Positions 17,878 through 28,012 of a DNA stretch of 64,000 bases are shown here, one piece after another. The number at the start of each line of letters is the position of its first letter. Position 1 is the first letter of the stretch. The translations under genes and the position numbers were made by a program. The notes below the pieces were generated by a model. It did not search any database, had not been told where the DNA came from, and saw nothing but the letters and a program-made list of their open reading frames with translations. Source of the stretch: Halomonas qaidamensis. GTDB taxonomy: Bacteria > Pseudomonadota > Gammaproteobacteria > Pseudomonadales > Halomonadaceae. The stretch is taken from assembly GCF_025917315.1 (NCBI RefSeq), contig NZ_CP080627.1, positions 1,984,001-2,048,000 of the forward strand, written 5' to 3'.

Positions 17878-17962
17878 CTGATTTTCCCCATTATCGGTTT
17901 TATATGAACACGCCCTGTACGTATAAGTCGTAGGAACAGGATAACAATGCACCCTTTTATTG

Positions 17963-17976
17963 ATTGAACGTTCAAT
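17963..17976. promoter_or_regulatory. betI: BetI operator
   Basis: ATTGAACGTTCAAT is a perfect 14-bp palindrome in the choX-betI gap, within TTGATTGAACGTTCAATAAA. It matches the core of the known bet operator bound by BetI in enterobacteria. Binding would repress both divergent units, with relief by choline. Confidence 0.85.
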
Positions 17977-18067
17977 AAAAAAATGCCATCATGGTCAGGT
18001 AATCATGCCTACTCCTGGTTTTCAAGGGCAGGAGCCAATGGGCATTCAACGTCAGTAGGAGATAGCT

Positions 18068-18691
18068 GTGCCTAAGGTGGGAATGGAACCGATACGCCGC
18101 CAGCAGTTAATTAAGGCTACCATGGCGGCCATTGACGAGGTTGGTTTAGCAGAAGCGACGGTCATGCGGATTGCCCGTCATGCTGGCGTCTCAGCCGGCA
18201 TTATCAGCCACTATTTTGGCGGTAAGGATGGCCTACTAGAAGCAACCATGCGGCAAATTTTGACTGACCTCAGCGAGGCCGTTGCCGCACGCCGCCGCGC
18301 GTTAGAAGACGACTCTCCTCGCGCTCACATCGGCGCCATCATCGAAGGTAACTTTGATCGCACTCAGGTGACCGGCCCTGCCGCTAAAACGTGGCTCGCC
18401 TTTTGGGCTAGCAGCATGCATAAGCCGGTGCTTCAACGGCTTCAGAATGTCAACGACCGCCGTTTGTACGCCAATTTATGCCATCAATTTCAGCGTGTAA
18501 TGCCCCGAACAGATGCCCGCAATGCCGCCCGTGGGCTGGCCGCGATGATTGATGGTCTATGGCTGCGTGGTGCGCTTACGCCTGAAGGGCTCGATGCTCC
18601 TGAAGCGCGACATCTTGCGCACACCTATCTCGACCAACTGCTTATTCATTATGGATGTCATCAACGCGCATCCACTGCAGAAACACAGTAA
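18068..18691 (+). CDS. betI: Choline-responsive repressor BetI (TetR family)
   Basis: The 207-residue protein starts with GTG behind AGGAG and reads [20 protein letters not shown], the BetI N terminus. The HTH follows ([27 protein letters not shown]), then a helical ligand domain with the family segment [12 protein letters not shown]. It represses the bet genes without choline. It is first in betI-betB-betA, with betB starting 11 bases after its stop and the palindromic operator upstream. Confidence 0.97.
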   Translation: MPKVGMEPIRRQQLIKATMAAIDEVGLAEATVMRIARHAGVSAGIISHYFGGKDGLLEATMRQILTDLSEAVAARRRALEDDSPRAHIGAIIEGNFDRTQVTGPAAKTWLAFWASSMHKPVLQRLQNVNDRRLYANLCHQFQRVMPRTDARNAARGLAAMIDGLWLRGALTPEGLDAPEARHLAHTYLDQLLIHYGCHQRASTAETQ

Positions 18692-18701
18692 GGAGACCAA
18701 C

Positions 18702-20171
18702 ATGGCCGCTCAAGATATACAGCCACTTTATATTGATGGTCGCCCGGTAGATGCCACCTCCGGCGAAACATTTACCGTTACCAACCCCTATAACGGCAGC
18801 CTGCTGGCCACCATTGGCCAAGCAAGCCAAGCCGATGTCGATAGCGCTGTAGAAGCCGCCCAGCACGGCCAGCGTGAATGGGCAGCAATGACCGGCATGG
18901 AGCGCTCACGCATCTTGCTGCGCGCGGTTGCACTGTTACGAGATCGCAACGATGAGCTTGCTGCATTGGAAACTCAAAACACCGGTAAGCCGATCAGCGA
19001 GACTGCCAGCGTCGATATTGTGACCGGTGCCGATGCCTTGGAATACTACGCAGGCCTTGCCCCTGCCATTGAAGGCAGCCAAATTCCACTGCGCGATAGC
19101 TCCTTTGTGTATACACGCCGCGAGCCACTCGGCGTCATTGGCGCTATTGGTGCCTGGAACTACCCTATTCAAATCGCCTGCTGGAAAGCCGCGCCTGCGC
19201 TGGCAGCGGGTAACGCGATTGTCTTCAAGCCCAGTGAAGTCACACCGCTAACCGCTCTCAAGCTTGCCGAAATTTTCACAGAAGCAGGCCTGCCCAACGG
19301 TGTTTTTAACGTCGTTCAAGGCGATGGCCGCGTTGGCGCGATGCTGACTGGGCACCCAGGTATCGCCAAGGTATCGTTTACTGGAGAAGTAGGCACTGGC
19401 AAAAAGGTCATGGCCGCTGCCGGTGGCTCTACCCTGAAAGATGTCACTATGGAACTGGGCGGCAAATCGCCACTGATCGTGTTTGCCGATGCCGATTTAG
19501 ATCGTGCCGCCGATGCCGCGATGATGGCCAACTTCTACTCCAGTGGCCAGATTTGCACTAACGGCACTCGCGTATTCGTTGAGCGCAGCGTTAAAGAGGC
19601 CTTTGAGGCGAAGCTGGTTGAGCGCGTTCAGCGCATTAAAGCGGGCGATCCGATGGACCCCAGCGTTAACTTTGGCCCGCTAGTCAGCTTTGAACACCAG
19701 CAAAAAGTGCTTTCCTACATTGCCCTAGGTAAAGAGCAAGGCGCGCGGGTATTGGCTGGCGGTGATGAGTGGAATACCGGTGACTGGGCGAATGGTGCCT
19801 GGGCGGCGCCCACTATCTTCACTGACTGCACTGACGATATGCGCATCGTCAAAGAAGAGATCTTTGGCCCGGTGATGTCCGTACTTGCCTTTGACGACGA
19901 AGACGAGGTTATTTGTCGCGCCAATGACACCAACTACGGCTTGGCAGCGGGTGTGTTCAGCGAAAGCTTGAATCGCGCTCATCGGGTTATTCACCAGCTA
20001 GAAGCGGGTATTTGCTGGATCAACACCTGGGGCGAGTCGCCTTCCGAAATGCCGGTAGGCGGTTACAAAGAGTCGGGCATTGGCCGTGAAAACGGCGTTG
20101 AGACGCTGAATCATTACACCCAGACCAAGTCTGTGCAAATCGAAATGGGACCGTTTGAGTCGGTGTTTTAA
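18702..20171 (+). CDS. betB: Betaine aldehyde dehydrogenase
   Basis: The 489-residue cytosolic enzyme oxidises betaine aldehyde to glycine betaine with NAD(P)+, the second step in making this compatible solute. The start at 18702 has AGGAG in front; a longer frame overlaps betI and is not used. Aldehyde dehydrogenase motifs are clear: [28 protein letters not shown], the catalytic Glu in MELGGKSP and the catalytic Cys in [11 protein letters not shown]. Length matches BetB (about 490). It lies between betI and betA in one operon. Confidence 0.98.
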   Translation: MAAQDIQPLYIDGRPVDATSGETFTVTNPYNGSLLATIGQASQADVDSAVEAAQHGQREWAAMTGMERSRILLRAVALLRDRNDELAALETQNTGKPISETASVDIVTGADALEYYAGLAPAIEGSQIPLRDSSFVYTRREPLGVIGAIGAWNYPIQIACWKAAPALAAGNAIVFKPSEVTPLTALKLAEIFTEAGLPNGVFNVVQGDGRVGAMLTGHPGIAKVSFTGEVGTGKKVMAAAGGSTLKDVTMELGGKSPLIVFADADLDRAADAAMMANFYSSGQICTNGTRVFVERSVKEAFEAKLVERVQRIKAGDPMDPSVNFGPLVSFEHQQKVLSYIALGKEQGARVLAGGDEWNTGDWANGAWAAPTIFTDCTDDMRIVKEEIFGPVMSVLAFDDEDEVICRANDTNYGLAAGVFSESLNRAHRVIHQLEAGICWINTWGESPSEMPVGGYKESGIGRENGVETLNHYTQTKSVQIEMGPFESVF

Positions 20172-20270
20172 TCGAAGTAATGGACGCTACCGGTAGGCAT
20201 ATAGAAAAGAAGCTTTTCAGTTATACCTGCCGGTTCATTACCCATCATTCGGCTCTTTCAAGGTAAAAGC

Positions 20271-21947
20271 ATGTCTCAATCACGTGAATATGATTACATC
20301 ATTATCGGCGCCGGCTCAGCGGGTAACGTGCTGGCCACCCGCCTGACCGAAGACAGCGACGTCAGCGTTTTGCTGCTTGAAGCAGGCGGCCCCGATTACC
20401 GTTTCGATTTTCGTACCCAAATGCCCGCTGCACTGGCGTATCCACTACAGGGCAAACGCTACAACTGGGCGTTTGAAACCGATCCCGAACCACATATGGA
20501 TGGCCGCCGTATGGAGTGTGGTCGGGGTAAAGGCCTGGGCGGCTCATCGCTGATCAACGGCATGTGCTATATCCGCGGCAACGCGCTAGATTACGATAAC
20601 TGGGCCAAAGAACCCGGTTTGGAAGAGTGGGATTACCTCAGTTGCCTGCCCTATTTTAAAAAGTGCGAAACCCGCGATATTGGCCCTAATGATTACCACG
20701 GCGGCGACGGCCCGGTCAGCGTGACCACGCCTAAAGCTGGCAATAACCCGCTTTACCGCACGTTTATCGAAGCGGGTAAGCAGGCAGGCTATCCAGAAAC
20801 AGACGATGTAAACGGCTATCAGCAAGAGGGTTTCGGCCCTATGGACCGTTTCGTCACGCCCAAGGGCCGCCGCGCGTCTACGGCACGCGGTTATCTGGAC
20901 ATTGCCAAGCAGCGCAGCAACCTGACCATCGAAACCCACGCCGTCACGGATGTGATTGAGTTTGATGGCAAGCGTGCTGTTGGCGTGCGTTACGAGCAAA
21001 AAGGCCAGCCACACCAGGCTCGCGCCCGCCGAGAAGTACTGCTGTGTGGTGGCGCCATTGCCTCACCGCAGATTCTCCAGCGTTCTGGGGTAGGCAATCC
21101 CGAGTGGCTTAAAGAACTGGGTATTTCGTTGGTTCATGAGCTTCCCGGTGTAGGCGAAAATCTCCAAGATCACCTTGAAATGTACATTCAATACGAATGC
21201 AAAGAGCCCATTTCGCTGTATCCAGCGCTGAAATGGTACAACCAGCCAAAAATCGGCGCTGAGTGGCTGTTTAAAGGCACTGGCGTGGGCGCCAGTAACC
21301 AGTTTGAATCCTGTGGCTTTATTCGTAGCAATGATGAGGAAGCATGGCCAAATCTGCAGTACCACTTTCTACCCATCGCGATTAGTTACAACGGTAAAAG
21401 CGCCGTCCAAGCACATGGCTTCCAGGCCCACGTTGGCTCAATGCGCTCGGAAAGCCGCGGGCGGATTCGCCTCACTTCAAAAGACCCGCACGCGGCCCCT
21501 AGCATCTTGTTTAACTACATGGCCAAAGAGAAAGATTGGCAAGAGTTCCGCGATGCGATTCGCTTAACCCGCGATATCATCGCGCAACCCGCCTTTGATA
21601 AGTACCGTGGTCGTGAAATTTCACCTGGCCCTAGCGTACAAAGTGACCAAGAGCTTGACACTTTTGTTAAACAGCACGCTGAAACCGCCTATCACCCTTG
21701 TGGCAGTTGCCGCATGGGCGAAGGTGAGATGGCAGTCACCGATGGGCAAGGCCGTGTGCACGGGCTCGAAGGCTTACGCGTCGTTGATGCATCGCTATTC
21801 CCTGTTATTCCCACCGGCAACCTCAACGCGCCAACCATCATGCTGGCGGAGAAAATTGCTGACCAGATTCGCGGCCGCGAGCCACTACCCCGCGCCAACG
21901 TTGATTACTATGTCGCTCACGGCGCGCCAGCTAAACAGGCTTCATAA
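20271..21947 (+). CDS. betA: Choline dehydrogenase
   Basis: The 558-residue flavoprotein belongs to the GMC oxidoreductases and oxidises choline to betaine aldehyde at the membrane with electron transfer to the respiratory chain. It has the FAD dinucleotide fold [17 protein letters not shown] at residues 8-24, the GMC motif [20 protein letters not shown], and the C-terminal active-site stretch [11 protein letters not shown] followed by [15 protein letters not shown]. Length agrees with E. coli BetA (556). It ends the bet operon, with a hairpin terminator about 35 bases past the stop. Confidence 0.98.
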   Translation: MSQSREYDYIIIGAGSAGNVLATRLTEDSDVSVLLLEAGGPDYRFDFRTQMPAALAYPLQGKRYNWAFETDPEPHMDGRRMECGRGKGLGGSSLINGMCYIRGNALDYDNWAKEPGLEEWDYLSCLPYFKKCETRDIGPNDYHGGDGPVSVTTPKAGNNPLYRTFIEAGKQAGYPETDDVNGYQQEGFGPMDRFVTPKGRRASTARGYLDIAKQRSNLTIETHAVTDVIEFDGKRAVGVRYEQKGQPHQARARREVLLCGGAIASPQILQRSGVGNPEWLKELGISLVHELPGVGENLQDHLEMYIQYECKEPISLYPALKWYNQPKIGAEWLFKGTGVGASNQFESCGFIRSNDEEAWPNLQYHFLPIAISYNGKSAVQAHGFQAHVGSMRSESRGRIRLTSKDPHAAPSILFNYMAKEKDWQEFRDAIRLTRDIIAQPAFDKYRGREISPGPSVQSDQELDTFVKQHAETAYHPCGSCRMGEGEMAVTDGQGRVHGLEGLRVVDASLFPVIPTGNLNAPTIMLAEKIADQIRGREPLPRANVDYYVAHGAPAKQAS

Positions 21948-21978
21948 AACGCAGTCTATCAACCTATAAAGTAACGCT

Positions 21979-22011
21979 AAACGCTATGGCCATATGCCAT
22001 GGCGTTTTTTT
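21979..22011 (+). terminator. Rho-independent terminator of the bet operon
   Basis: ACGCTATGGC and GCCATGGCGT form a 10-bp stem with one G-U pair around a CATAT loop, followed by seven T residues. It lies just beyond betA. Confidence 0.85.
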
Positions 22012-22094
22012 ATGCCTTATGTACGCTACAGTAGGGATATAACGCGAACGTATGACAGTGAAACGCTTGCACTTTGGCTAGTGACTCTGCCAAT

Positions 22095-22114
22095 ATTCAA
22101 ACATACGTTTAAAT
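22095..22114. promoter_or_regulatory. PsrA-like operator upstream of fadE
   Basis: ATTCAAAC-ATAC-GTTTAAAT is a near-perfect inverted repeat ending 33 bp before the fadE start. It contains CAAAC-N4-GTTTA, close to the CAAAC/GAAAC-N(2-4)-GTTT consensus I recall for PsrA, the fatty-acid-responsive TetR repressor of pseudomonads. No psrA gene is in the window. Confidence 0.55.
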
Positions 22115-22147
22115 GCGTTCATTATAAACCCCGATGGAGATACAACC

Positions 22148-24634
22148 ATGCTCACCCTACTGCTCATTGTGCTTGCCGTTATCGGCTTGCTCGTGGTGAT
22201 GCGCCGCGAAGCAGGCGCAACGCCAGCCTTCGCTCTGCTTGGCGCACTAGGCTTGGTCGGCTTAGTGCTTGACGCGCCTGTTATTGGCACGCTGCTACTG
22301 ATAGCAGCCGTTGCGGTTGCGGTTGCTGGTCTGCCTGCACTGCGCAGCAAGTGGCTAACGCCGCGCATTTTCGCCACCTTTAAAAAGGTAGCGCCAAAAG
22401 TATCCGACACGGAGCGCACAGCGCTAGAAGCTGGCACTGTCTCCTGGGATGGCGAACTCTTCTCTGGCAAACCGCAATGGGAATCGCTGCTCAACTATAA
22501 AGACGACGGCCTGAGCGAAGCAGAGCAAGCTTTCTTGGATAACCAGTGTGCCAAAGCAGCCGGCATGTGTAATGCCTGGGATATCGCCCAAGAGCGCGCT
22601 GACCTACCCCAACAACTGTGGGATTATCTAAAGAAAGAAGGCTTCTTCGGCATGATTATTCCGAAGGAGTATGGCGGCCTAGAGTTCTCGGCGAAAGCAC
22701 AATCCATGGTGCTGCAGAAACTCTCTGCTAATGAGACGCTAATGGTCACCGTTGGCGTACCTAACTCACTCGGCCCAGGCGAGCTGCTACTTAAATACGG
22801 TACCCAAGAACAGAAAGACCACTACCTGCCACGCTTATCCGATGGCCGTGAGATCCCTTGCTTTGGCTTAACCGGCCCACGTGCTGGCTCTGATGCCACG
22901 TCGCTGCCGGATACCGGCGTCGTCTGTAAACAAGTCATCAACGGCGAAGAAGTGCTTGGCCTACGGCTTAACTTCGAAAAACGCTGGATAACTCTGGCTC
23001 CCATCGCCACGGTGGTAGGCCTAGCCTTCCGCCTGTTCGACCCAGAAAAACTGCTCGGTGACGAAGAAGATCGCGGCATTACTCTAGCGCTCATCCCCCG
23101 CGACACCCAGGGCATGGACATCGGCCGCCGCCACCACCCCATCGGCAGTCCGTTTATGAATGGCCCGATTAAAGGTAACGACGTATTTGTGCCGTTGGAT
23201 ACCATTATCGGTGGCCCCGATATGATCGGCCAAGGCTGGCGCATGCTGGTCGAGTGTCTCTCGATTGGTCGCTGCATTACTCTACCTTCTGGCGCCACCG
23301 GCACCGCCCGCTACGCGCTAGGCTGGAGCGGCGGCTTTACTCGCGTTCGTCGTCAGTTCAACGTCCCCGTCGCAGAAATGGAAGGCGTACAGGAGCCGTT
23401 AGCACGCATGGCTTCGCTGGCTTACATCTCTGCTGCGACGGTTTATCAAACCGCCAACCTGATCGACCACGGCGAAAAACCTGCCGTTCCTTCAGCAATT
23501 TTGAAAAGCCAGTTGACCGAATTCCAGCGCGTATTGCTTAGCGACGCTATGGATGTTCATGGTGGTAAAGCCGTTACCCTTGGCCCACGCAACTATCTAG
23601 GCATTGGCTACAGCGCTAACCCGGTGGCTATTACCGTGGAAGGCGCGAACATTATGACCCGCAACCTGATGATCTTTGGTCAAGGTGCGATTCGCTGCCA
23701 CCCTTATGTGCTGGACGAGCTAGCCGCTAAAGATGCCAACGATGTTAAAGCCTTCGACAAAGCCTTCTTTGGTCATGCAGGGCTGATCTTCGGCAATGCT
23801 GCTCGTGCCTTTACGCTTGGTTTTGGGCTAGGTAAACAGAGCGTTCCCTTCAGCGGACCTGCAGCTACCTACGCGCAAGATATCGCACGCCTTTCTGCAG
23901 GCTTTGGTTTATGCGCCGATGCCGCCATGGCAAGCCTTGGCTCTACGCTGAAAAAGCGCGAAATGCTATCAGCGCGCCTGGGTGATGTCCTGTCGAACCT
24001 TTACTTGGCCTCGATGGTGCTAAAGCAGTGGCACACAGGCAATAAAGTGGAAGGTGAAGAAGCACTGTTGCATTACAGCCTGCAGTTCCTACTTAACCGT
24101 GCAGAGCAAGCGTTTGTGGAAATTTTCGATAACCTGCCAAACCGTGCGTTAGGTAAGGTGTTGAAAGTTGTGGTCATGCCGACGGGCCGCCGCTGGAACA
24201 AACCCCATGACGACCTGGCCCGCGATATCGCGCAGCGTGTATCTACACACAGCGCTCTACGCAGCAAGCTGCTTTCTAATACCTGGGATAAAGATGATGG
24301 CGCAGAGTCTAACCCCCTTGCTCGCTACAACGCGCTGCTGGTGGACTATGACCGTGCCGAAGCCCTCTACCGCACGGTGAACAAAGCTTACGCCAAAGGT
24401 GAGCTGCCACAAACGGCGCTACACCCTGAAGCACGCATAGAAGCCGCACTGGAAAAAGGGCTTATCAAAGAAGACGACGCACAGTTTATGCGTACCTTCG
24501 AAGCAGAAGTGCTGGAAATGCTGACGGTAGACGACTTCGCCTATGACGCGTTTGCTAAGGATAAATCAACGTTGATTAATCACAACGCAGCGCCTGTAGC
24601 ACCGCCGCTACAAGAAGAAACCAGCGTTAAGTAG
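22148..24634 (+). CDS. fadE: Acyl-CoA dehydrogenase FadE
   Basis: At 828 residues this is the long, membrane-associated FadE type (E. coli FadE is 814), which introduces the trans-2 double bond in the first step of beta-oxidation. Residues 1-70 contain two hydrophobic helices. The acyl-CoA dehydrogenase core follows, with GFFGMIIPKEYGG, CFGLTGPRAGSDA and a catalytic-domain stretch around DVHGGKAVTLGPRNY. The C-terminal ~290 residues match the DUF1974 region special to FadE. GGAGA precedes the ATG. A PsrA-like palindrome sits in the promoter, consistent with induction by long-chain fatty acids. Confidence 0.95.
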   Translation: MLTLLLIVLAVIGLLVVMRREAGATPAFALLGALGLVGLVLDAPVIGTLLLIAAVAVAVAGLPALRSKWLTPRIFATFKKVAPKVSDTERTALEAGTVSWDGELFSGKPQWESLLNYKDDGLSEAEQAFLDNQCAKAAGMCNAWDIAQERADLPQQLWDYLKKEGFFGMIIPKEYGGLEFSAKAQSMVLQKLSANETLMVTVGVPNSLGPGELLLKYGTQEQKDHYLPRLSDGREIPCFGLTGPRAGSDATSLPDTGVVCKQVINGEEVLGLRLNFEKRWITLAPIATVVGLAFRLFDPEKLLGDEEDRGITLALIPRDTQGMDIGRRHHPIGSPFMNGPIKGNDVFVPLDTIIGGPDMIGQGWRMLVECLSIGRCITLPSGATGTARYALGWSGGFTRVRRQFNVPVAEMEGVQEPLARMASLAYISAATVYQTANLIDHGEKPAVPSAILKSQLTEFQRVLLSDAMDVHGGKAVTLGPRNYLGIGYSANPVAITVEGANIMTRNLMIFGQGAIRCHPYVLDELAAKDANDVKAFDKAFFGHAGLIFGNAARAFTLGFGLGKQSVPFSGPAATYAQDIARLSAGFGLCADAAMASLGSTLKKREMLSARLGDVLSNLYLASMVLKQWHTGNKVEGEEALLHYSLQFLLNRAEQAFVEIFDNLPNRALGKVLKVVVMPTGRRWNKPHDDLARDIAQRVSTHSALRSKLLSNTWDKDDGAESNPLARYNALLVDYDRAEALYRTVNKAYAKGELPQTALHPEARIEAALEKGLIKEDDAQFMRTFEAEVLEMLTVDDFAYDAFAKDKSTLINHNAAPVAPPLQEETSVK

Positions 24635-24661
24635 TCACACCCCACTTTAACTAGCCTTCCC

Positions 24662-24688
24662 AACCGGCCTCTTCAGGCCGGTTTTTTT
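24662..24688 (+). terminator. Rho-independent terminator after fadE
   Basis: AACCGGCCT-CTTC-AGGCCGGTT forms a perfect 9-bp stem, followed by a run of T residues. It separates fadE from the glycerol operon. Confidence 0.9.
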
Positions 24689-24705
24689 ACGCGCATTTTC
24701 AAAAA

Positions 24706-24724
24706 CGAAACAAACGAACATTTG
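24706..24724. promoter_or_regulatory. Candidate GlpR-type operator upstream of glpS
   Basis: The segment reads CGAAACAAACGAACATTTG. CGAACAT equals an ATGTTCG half-site of the known enterobacterial GlpR consensus, and CGAAACAAA recurs upstream of glpK. The other half is poorly conserved. No gene is visible in the rest of the 305-bp gap at 24635-24939, apart from the fadE terminator. Confidence 0.35.
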
Positions 24725-24939
24725 TTTATCACCTCAAGAGCTTGAAAAGTCACCAGTTAACTTTCTTTAATGGCCAATGTACGCCTAAAAGCGAATACAA
24801 ACAGCCTCAAAAGTCGTTGCAAGTTCGCAAGTGATCAACTAGCCTTTCGTTATTGAAAATAAAGCGCGTAAAAATTACGATCAACGCAAGACTTCTACCG
24901 ACAACATCTACCAATAACAATGACGTTAGCGAGATCGGC

Positions 24940-26028
24940 ATGTCCTTACATCTGCAAAATATCGACCATATCGTCGGTGGTGAATCCCATATCAGTGGGA
25001 TAAACCTTGAGCTGGAGCCGGGTTCTTTCAATGTGCTGCTAGGACGAACCTTAGCAGGTAAAACAACGCTCATGCGCTTAATGGCAGGCTTGGAGCCCCC
25101 AACTCGTGGGCGTATTTATATGGACGGCAACGACGTTACTGGTGTGTCAGTACGTAACCGTAATGTCTCCATGGTGTATCAGCAATTCATCAATTACCCA
25201 GGCCTTAACGTTTATAACAACATAGCGTCTCCTCTTAAGTTAGCTAAGACATCGAAGAAAGAAATCGACAAGCGCGTCAGAGAAACCGCCGCTATGCTGG
25301 GTATAGACCACTTATTAGATCGCTTACCACTAGAGCTTTCTGGTGGGCAGCAGCAGCGTACCGCCATGGGGCGTGCGCTGGTTAAAGATGCTGACCTGAT
25401 CTTGTTTGATGAACCTTTGGTCAATCTTGATTACAAACTGCGTGAAGCGTTACGCGATGAACTTCGCGAGTTATTCAAATCGCGTAACTGCATTGCTGTC
25501 TATGCCACCACTGAGCCTAATGAAGCATTAGCACTAGGCGGCAATACTGCCGTGTTGCATGAAGGCAAACTGTTGCAGTACGGCCCCACCGAGCAAATTT
25601 ATCGCGAGCCTAAGAGCATCTTGAGTGCTGAGATGTTTTCAGAACCGCCAATTAATATTGTGCCGGGGCATCTTACTGACAATGAAATTACCTTTGACCA
25701 AACTATTCACTTCCCTTGCGACGTGGCTCTGCGCAATCTGCCCCCTGGGGCGTATCGTTTTGGCGTCCGCGCCTCTCACGTTAGCTTAACGCCGAATGCG
25801 GCGGATGACTTAGAGCTGGAAGTTGAAGTAGAAGTCGCTGAAATCAGCGGCTCGGAAACCTTTCTGCATGTGCGACACAGCTTATTTCCTTTAGTACTTC
25901 ATTTGCTGGGCATTCATACGCCTAAAGTCAACCAACGCCTTAAGATCTACTTCCCCACGCACAAGCTGTTCGTGTTTGATCAGCAGGGCTCTATCGTCCA
26001 TACGCCGGAAACGCGGGGAGGCAACTAA
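24940..26028 (+). CDS. glpS: Glycerol ABC transporter ATP-binding protein GlpS
   Basis: The 362-residue ATPase starts at the ATG at 24940 (MSLHLQNIDHIVGG); an upstream in-frame start would add 29 unlikely residues. It belongs to the MalK/UgpC group, with an N-terminal ATPase domain and a C-terminal TOBE/OB-fold regulatory domain (from about residue 240). Walker A is LGRTLAGKTTL, unusual in having RTLA where most have PSGC/SGAG. The signature is LSGGQQQR and Walker B is LILFDEPL. It pairs with GlpT as a heterodimer driving GlpPQ. This is the first gene of the operon. Confidence 0.9.
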   Translation: MSLHLQNIDHIVGGESHISGINLELEPGSFNVLLGRTLAGKTTLMRLMAGLEPPTRGRIYMDGNDVTGVSVRNRNVSMVYQQFINYPGLNVYNNIASPLKLAKTSKKEIDKRVRETAAMLGIDHLLDRLPLELSGGQQQRTAMGRALVKDADLILFDEPLVNLDYKLREALRDELRELFKSRNCIAVYATTEPNEALALGGNTAVLHEGKLLQYGPTEQIYREPKSILSAEMFSEPPINIVPGHLTDNEITFDQTIHFPCDVALRNLPPGAYRFGVRASHVSLTPNAADDLELEVEVEVAEISGSETFLHVRHSLFPLVLHLLGIHTPKVNQRLKIYFPTHKLFVFDQQGSIVHTPETRGGN

Positions 26029-26029
26029 C

Positions 26030-27127
26030 ATGGCTGAGATTGTACTGAAATCCCTTGCCCATACTTATAGCGCGAATCCTCAATCGCCTGAAGACTACGC
26101 AATCCGTCAGATGGAACACGTATGGCACCAAGGTGGTGCCTATGCCCTACTTGGGCCATCGGGCTGTGGCAAGTCCACCCTGCTGAATATTATCTCTGGG
26201 CTACTTGAGCCGTCCGAAGGGGATGTATTGTTTGATGGACAGCGCGTGAATGAGCTGCCGCCTGAGGAGCGTAATATCGCTCAGGTTTTCCAGTTCCCAG
26301 TGATCTACGACACCATGACGGTGTTTGATAATCTCGCCTTTCCATTGCGCAATATCAATATTCCAGGTCATCGCATCACGCCAAAGGTAGAGGAAGTCGC
26401 CGAAATTCTGGAGTTAACTCCGCTGCTCAAGCGCAAAGCAAAAGGGTTAACGGCCGATGAGAAACAGAAGGTCTCTATGGGGCGCGGCCTTGTCCGCGAT
26501 GATGTCTCGGCAATTCTGTTCGACGAGCCATTGACGGTGATCGACCCTCAGCTCAAGTGGAAGTTACGCCGTAAGCTGAAGGAAATTCACCAGCGCTTCA
26601 ATATCACCATGATTTACGTCACTCATGACCAGCTGGAAGCCTCGACCTTTGCCGATAAAATTGCCGTAATGTATGAAGGTCAGGTGGTCCAGTTTGGTAC
26701 CCCCCAAGAGCTGTTTGAAACCCCCGCCCATACCTTTGTTGGCTATTTTATCGGCAGCCCCGGCATGAATTTTATGGATGTTCACTACCATGCGGGTGAC
26801 GTCATCTTTGCTGATATTCCACTGCCCATGCCGCAAGCGTTTGTGGATGCTATTGCTACTGCGAAAAGCTCGAATATAAAAGTCGGCATTCGCCCCGAGT
26901 TTGTCTCTGTACATGCCTCTAAGCGTGAAGGCGCTTTACCCGCTCTTAAGCGCCAAGTTCAGGACCTAGGCACTTATTCAATTGTTACCTTTGAGCTAGC
27001 TGGTCAGACGTTTAAGGCACGCTTGCCGGAAGGTCACCCTGAATTCGGAGACGATATTTATCTCACCTTCGATCACGATCAGTTAGGGCTGTTTGTGGAC
27101 GAATACCGGGTGGAGGTTACCTCATGA
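26030..27127 (+). CDS. glpT: Glycerol ABC transporter ATP-binding protein GlpT (second ATPase)
   Basis: The 365-residue protein is a second MalK-type ATPase. The ATG at 26030 lies one base after the glpS stop, behind GGGGAGG. Walker A GPSGCGKST is canonical. The signature segment is degenerate (LTADEKQKVSMGRGL instead of LSGGQ), while Walker B AILFDEPLTVIDP and the switch VTHDQLEA are intact. Such split signatures are typical of ATPase heterodimers, in which GlpS supplies the complete LSGGQ. The name follows the Rhizobium GlpSTPQV nomenclature and is unrelated to the E. coli glycerol-3-phosphate antiporter GlpT. Confidence 0.9.
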   Translation: MAEIVLKSLAHTYSANPQSPEDYAIRQMEHVWHQGGAYALLGPSGCGKSTLLNIISGLLEPSEGDVLFDGQRVNELPPEERNIAQVFQFPVIYDTMTVFDNLAFPLRNINIPGHRITPKVEEVAEILELTPLLKRKAKGLTADEKQKVSMGRGLVRDDVSAILFDEPLTVIDPQLKWKLRRKLKEIHQRFNITMIYVTHDQLEASTFADKIAVMYEGQVVQFGTPQELFETPAHTFVGYFIGSPGMNFMDVHYHAGDVIFADIPLPMPQAFVDAIATAKSSNIKVGIRPEFVSVHASKREGALPALKRQVQDLGTYSIVTFELAGQTFKARLPEGHPEFGDDIYLTFDHDQLGLFVDEYRVEVTS

Positions 27128-28011
27128 ATAATAAAGTCTATAACAACCGCGCCTGGCTATTAGTCCTGCCAATGCTGGTACTGGTAGCGTTTTCGGCCAT
27201 CATTCCTTTAATGACCGTCGTCAACTATTCAGTACAGGACGTACTAGGCCCCAACGCCAGCTTCTTTACTGGCACCGAGTGGTTTCGCACCATGCTTAAC
27301 GACTCGGCGCTGCAAGCTGCATTTGGTCGGCAGATACTGTTTTCACTGATTATTCTCACCATCCAGATCCCCCTGGGCATAGGCATTGCTTTGCTTATGC
27401 CTAAGAAAGGCTGGCAGGCGTCAGCAGTGCTGATTCTGATTACGCTCCCGTTGCTAATTCCATGGAACGTTGTTGGCAGTATCTGGCAAATTTTCACCCG
27501 CGGCGATATTGGGTTAATGGGCTGGGGTCTGCGCGAGCTAGGTATTAATTACAACATCACCCGTAATGCCGGTGACGCCTGGGCAACCATTATCTTAATG
27601 GATGTATGGCACTGGACACCGCTTGTCGCGATGCTCTGCTATAGCGGGTTGCGCTCTATTCCAGAAGCCTATTATCAAGCAGCAAGGATTGACCGGGCCT
27701 CTAAATGGGCAGTGTTTCGCTATATTCAGTTACCAAAGCTCACTAACGTTTTGGTTATCGCGGTACTACTGCGTTTTATGCACTCGTTCATGATCTACGC
27801 CGAACCGTTCGTTCTCACCGGTGGAGGACCTGGCAGTTCTACTACTTTCCTAAGTCAGTCGCTTGCCACTATGGCTATCGGTCAGCAGGACTTGGGCCCT
27901 TCTGCCGCCTTCTCAATCATTTACTTCCTGGTCATTTTGCTAGTGAGCTGGGTCTTCTACACCACCATCATGCATCTGCAAAAAGACAAGAATTCACAGG
28001 GAGGCGCGTGA
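27124..28011 (+). CDS. glpP: Glycerol ABC transporter permease GlpP
   Basis: The 295-residue MalF-like permease has six predicted helices and the EAA loop SIPEAYYQAARIDRASKWAVF that contacts the ATPases. The start ATG overlaps the stop of the second ATPase gene (ATGA). With its partner it forms the inner-membrane channel for glycerol. It belongs to the conserved order ATPase-ATPase-permease-permease-DUF2160-binding protein. Confidence 0.93.
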   Translation: MNNKVYNNRAWLLVLPMLVLVAFSAIIPLMTVVNYSVQDVLGPNASFFTGTEWFRTMLNDSALQAAFGRQILFSLIILTIQIPLGIGIALLMPKKGWQASAVLILITLPLLIPWNVVGSIWQIFTRGDIGLMGWGLRELGINYNITRNAGDAWATIILMDVWHWTPLVAMLCYSGLRSIPEAYYQAARIDRASKWAVFRYIQLPKLTNVLVIAVLLRFMHSFMIYAEPFVLTGGGPGSSTTFLSQSLATMAIGQQDLGPSAAFSIIYFLVILLVSWVFYTTIMHLQKDKNSQGGA

Positions 28012-28012
28012 G

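Noticed and set aside
18549..18701. N-terminal extension of betB overlapping betI
   Set aside because: AGGAG directly precedes the ATG at 18702, where the family N terminus begins.
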